Source: Streptomyces lasiicapitis
Lineage (GTDB): Bacteria; Actinomycetota; Actinomycetes; Streptomycetales; Streptomycetaceae
Assembly: GCF_014646335.1 (NCBI RefSeq)
Contig: NZ_BMNG01000004.1
Span: forward strand, 376,638 to 440,637
DNA: 64,000 nt
Direction: 5' to 3'
In this document: positions 62,514 to 64,000 of the stretch, piece after piece
Position numbering within the stretch: position 1 is the stretch's first letter
How the letters are laid out: each line of letters starts with the position of its first letter
The notes under the pieces: model-generated
Told to the model about the DNA's origin: nothing
Database searches by the model: none
Seen by the model: only the letters and a program-made list of their open reading frames with translations
Made by a program: the position numbers and the translations under genes

Positions 62514-63209
62514 TCAGGGTGTCGACGTCAGGAACCCGTCGACCACGCGCCGCGCCCTCGCCCCGGCCTCGCCGTCGCCGAGACGCAGTGCCGTGTTGGT
62601 GGCCGTGAACACCGCGTCGATCTGAAAGGCGGTCAAGTCGGCGTCCAGGGAAGGGATTTGACCGTCGGTGACGGCGTGCCGCAGTTCCGCGGCGAGGAGG
62701 GCCACCCAGTCGCCCTGCTGCTGGAACAGCGCGTCGTGGACGGGGCCGGGGCGGCTGTCGAAGTCGGGGCGGTTCGCGGCCCAGAAACAGCCGCCGGTGA
62801 ACAGGGGCGTCTCGGCGTAGCGGAGCCAGCGCTCCGTCAGGGCCCGCAGTCGGGCGGCGCCACGCGGCGCCTCGGACGCGGGCCGCACCACCTCGTCCAG
62901 GAACGCCTCACCCGCCGCCGCGACGGCCGCGAGCTGGAGCTTCTCCTTCGTGCCGAACAGCGTCGCGACGCCGCTCTTGCTCAGCCCGAGATCGGTGGCG
63001 AGGCGGCCGATGCTGAGGCCGTTGAGACCTTCCAGGGAGGCGACGTCGACGGCGTGGCGGGCGATGGTGCGGCGTGCGCGTTCACCGCGCAGGAGGCGGC
63101 GGTCGGTGGTGGCCGCGCCCGCTGTGCCGGCTGCGGTGCTTGGTGTGCGCGCTGTGCCGGCCGTTGGGGCTGCGGTCGCAGTCGTCGTCGCGGTGTCGTC
63201 CTCGCTCAT
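62514..63209 (-). CDS. TetR-family transcriptional regulator
   Basis: A 231-residue regulator. It has a ~38-residue Ala/Thr/Pro-rich leader before the TetR HTH (ARRTIARHAVDVASLEGLNGLSIGRLATDLGLSKSGVATLFGTKEKLQLA) and a ligand domain with GGCFWAANRPDFDSRPGP, a pattern shared by a subgroup beside hydrolase or oxidoreductase genes. The start is ATG 63209. It diverges from a GDSL hydrolase gene across 54 bp holding a palindromic operator. Confidence 0.9.
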   Translation of the reverse strand: MSEDDTATTTATAAPTAGTARTPSTAAGTAGAATTDRRLLRGERARRTIARHAVDVASLEGLNGLSIGRLATDLGLSKSGVATLFGTKEKLQLAAVAAAGEAFLDEVVRPASEAPRGAARLRALTERWLRYAETPLFTGGCFWAANRPDFDSRPGPVHDALFQQQGDWVALLAAELRHAVTDGQIPSLDADLTAFQIDAVFTATNTALRLGDGEAGARARRVVDGFLTSTP

Positions 63210-63233
63210 GCGGCCATCCTCCCACGTCTTCCT

Positions 63234-63259
63234 TAAATGTACGAACGGTCGTATGTTTA
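63234..63259. promoter_or_regulatory. TetR-type palindrome between regulator and GDSL hydrolase
   Basis: TAAA..TACGA (63234-63244) is mirrored by TCGTA..TTTA (63249-63259) around a 4-bp centre ACGG, with only the two TG positions breaking symmetry. It ends 4 bp before the hydrolase ATG at 63264 and covers its ribosome site, so a bound repressor would block both transcription and access to the message start. Confidence 0.72.
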
Positions 63260-63263
63260 GTTC

Positions 63264-63974
63264 ATGACGTCGATCACGCACCCTGCCGCCCGGCCCGCAC
63301 CCGCGCCCTCGCCCCGGCTCACCGAGGAGACCGACCCCCACTGCCTCCCGCCCGCCCGCGCCGCCGAGCTCCTGTCCGGCGCACCGTGGCGCCGCTTCGC
63401 CGCGATCGGCGACAGCCTCTCGGCCGGGGTCGGCGATCCGAGCCCGGGGTACACCTCGCTGGGCTGGGCCGACCGGCTCGCGGACGTGCTGCGCCGCGTA
63501 CAGCCCGGCCTCGCGTACCTCAACACCGGTGAGGTCGGCGCCACCACCGACCGGGTGCTCGCCACCCAGCTCGACCGGATGGCCGAGTTCGGCCCGGACC
63601 TGGTCCATGTGCCGTGCGGGGCCAACGACTTGTTCCGGCGGGAGCCCGATTTCGCCGCTGCGGAACGGTCGCTGCGCCGCCTCTACGAAGCCGCGGCGGG
63701 CACGGGCGCGCGGCTGACGATGTTCACGCTCGGCCGGGCGTTCGTGGTGCCCGGTTTCCCCGACTGGGAGGACCGGGTGCGGACGCTCAACGCCGTCGTC
63801 CGCCGACTGGCACGGGACCATGACGCGGTGCTCGTCGACGTGTGGGACCACCCGGTCAACGCCCGCCCGGACCTGCTGAGCGCGGACGGCATCCACTTCT
63901 CCGCGTCGGGCCAGGCCGTGCTGGCGGCGGAGGTGGTGAAGGGGCTTGCGGGGGTGCTCGGCGGGCGGGACTGA
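63264..63974 (+). CDS. SGNH/GDSL hydrolase
   Basis: A 236-residue esterase-type enzyme. Block I is FAAIGDSLSAGVGD with Ser51, the block III Asn is in GANDLF near 117 and the catalytic Asp-His pair lies in LSADGIHFSASGQ near the C-terminus. There is no signal peptide, so it is cytoplasmic. Its ATG lies 4 bp from the operator end and no clear ribosome site is free, which suggests tight control or a leaderless message. The gene is complete and ends 26 bp before the window edge. Confidence 0.9.
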   Translation: MTSITHPAARPAPAPSPRLTEETDPHCLPPARAAELLSGAPWRRFAAIGDSLSAGVGDPSPGYTSLGWADRLADVLRRVQPGLAYLNTGEVGATTDRVLATQLDRMAEFGPDLVHVPCGANDLFRREPDFAAAERSLRRLYEAAAGTGARLTMFTLGRAFVVPGFPDWEDRVRTLNAVVRRLARDHDAVLVDVWDHPVNARPDLLSADGIHFSASGQAVLAAEVVKGLAGVLGGRD

Positions 63975-64000
63975 GCGTCTGACTACGGCTGCACGACGTG

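Overview
The window is about 72-73 % GC with strong third-position GC bias, frequent GTG/TTG starts, many 4-bp ATGA/GTGA overlaps between neighbouring genes and a very high density of TetR, PadR, LysR, Lrp and MarR-type regulators. With actinomycete families such as an ECF41 sigma factor, an SCO0930-type lipoprotein and an MpaB-type oxygenase, this points to a Streptomyces (or close relative) chromosome, probably near the core/arm boundary. No rRNA, tRNA, CRISPR array, intact insertion sequence or secondary-metabolite megasynthase was seen. No gene-free stretch exceeds about 300 bases.

Layout. 0-10.4 kb: the end of a TerD-family stress protein, an HpnB-like glycosyltransferase, an Asp/Glu racemase-family protein, an O-antigen-ligase-like membrane protein, apolipoprotein N-acyltransferase (lnt), a Nudix hydrolase, two coupled membrane proteins, an RlmG/RsmC-type rRNA methyltransferase and AlkB. 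10.4-14.6 kb: an ECF41 sigma factor with its carboxymuconolactone-decarboxylase partner and a matching promoter, then a coupled ogt/2OG-oxygenase pair, and a divergent LysE exporter/Lrp pair. 14.7-25.3 kb: fadH with a PadR regulator, a Gfo/Idh oxidoreductase plus TIM-barrel isomerase, a LysR regulator divergent from a DJ-1/TetR/aldehyde dehydrogenase operon, and a second PadR regulator divergent from a SnoaL-like protein. 25.4-28.7 kb: an FN3 lipoprotein and a PTS-dependent dihydroxyacetone kinase operon dhaKLM.

29-37.2 kb looks the most accessory. It has a TetR/SnoaL/DUF1772 group, a DHA2-type MFS exporter behind two CsoR-like operators, a decayed methionyl-tRNA-synthetase-like gene, a LuxR-type regulator remnant truncated at both ends, and a cassette (His-rich metal-binding protein, AhpD-like protein, MFS transporter) behind a third CsoR-like operator. 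37.3-43.7 kb: a very large patatin-like membrane protein, then a two-gene ABC exporter divergent from a regulator that joins an IS30-like HTH to a GbsR/MarR-like domain. 43.9-48.6 kb: phosphoketolase flanked by two universal stress proteins. 48.7-64 kb: VOC protein, SCO0930-like lipoprotein, YoaK protein, acyl-CoA dehydrogenase, two SDRs, a GlxA-type regulator with an isochorismatase-like hydrolase, an MpaB oxygenase overlapping a Ser/Thr kinase with nine 42-residue TPR-like repeats, a PYROXD2-like FAD protein, two TetR regulators and a GDSL hydrolase.

The main theme is stress and detoxification control: DNA alkylation repair, aldehyde and electrophile removal, metal response and energy-limited metabolism, each with its own local regulator and often a recognisable operator. 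No single undescribed multi-gene system is proven. The best candidates for something new are the IS30-HTH/MarR fusion with its operator cluster, the three CsoR-like operators in a decaying region, and the kinase-TPR/oxygenase pair.
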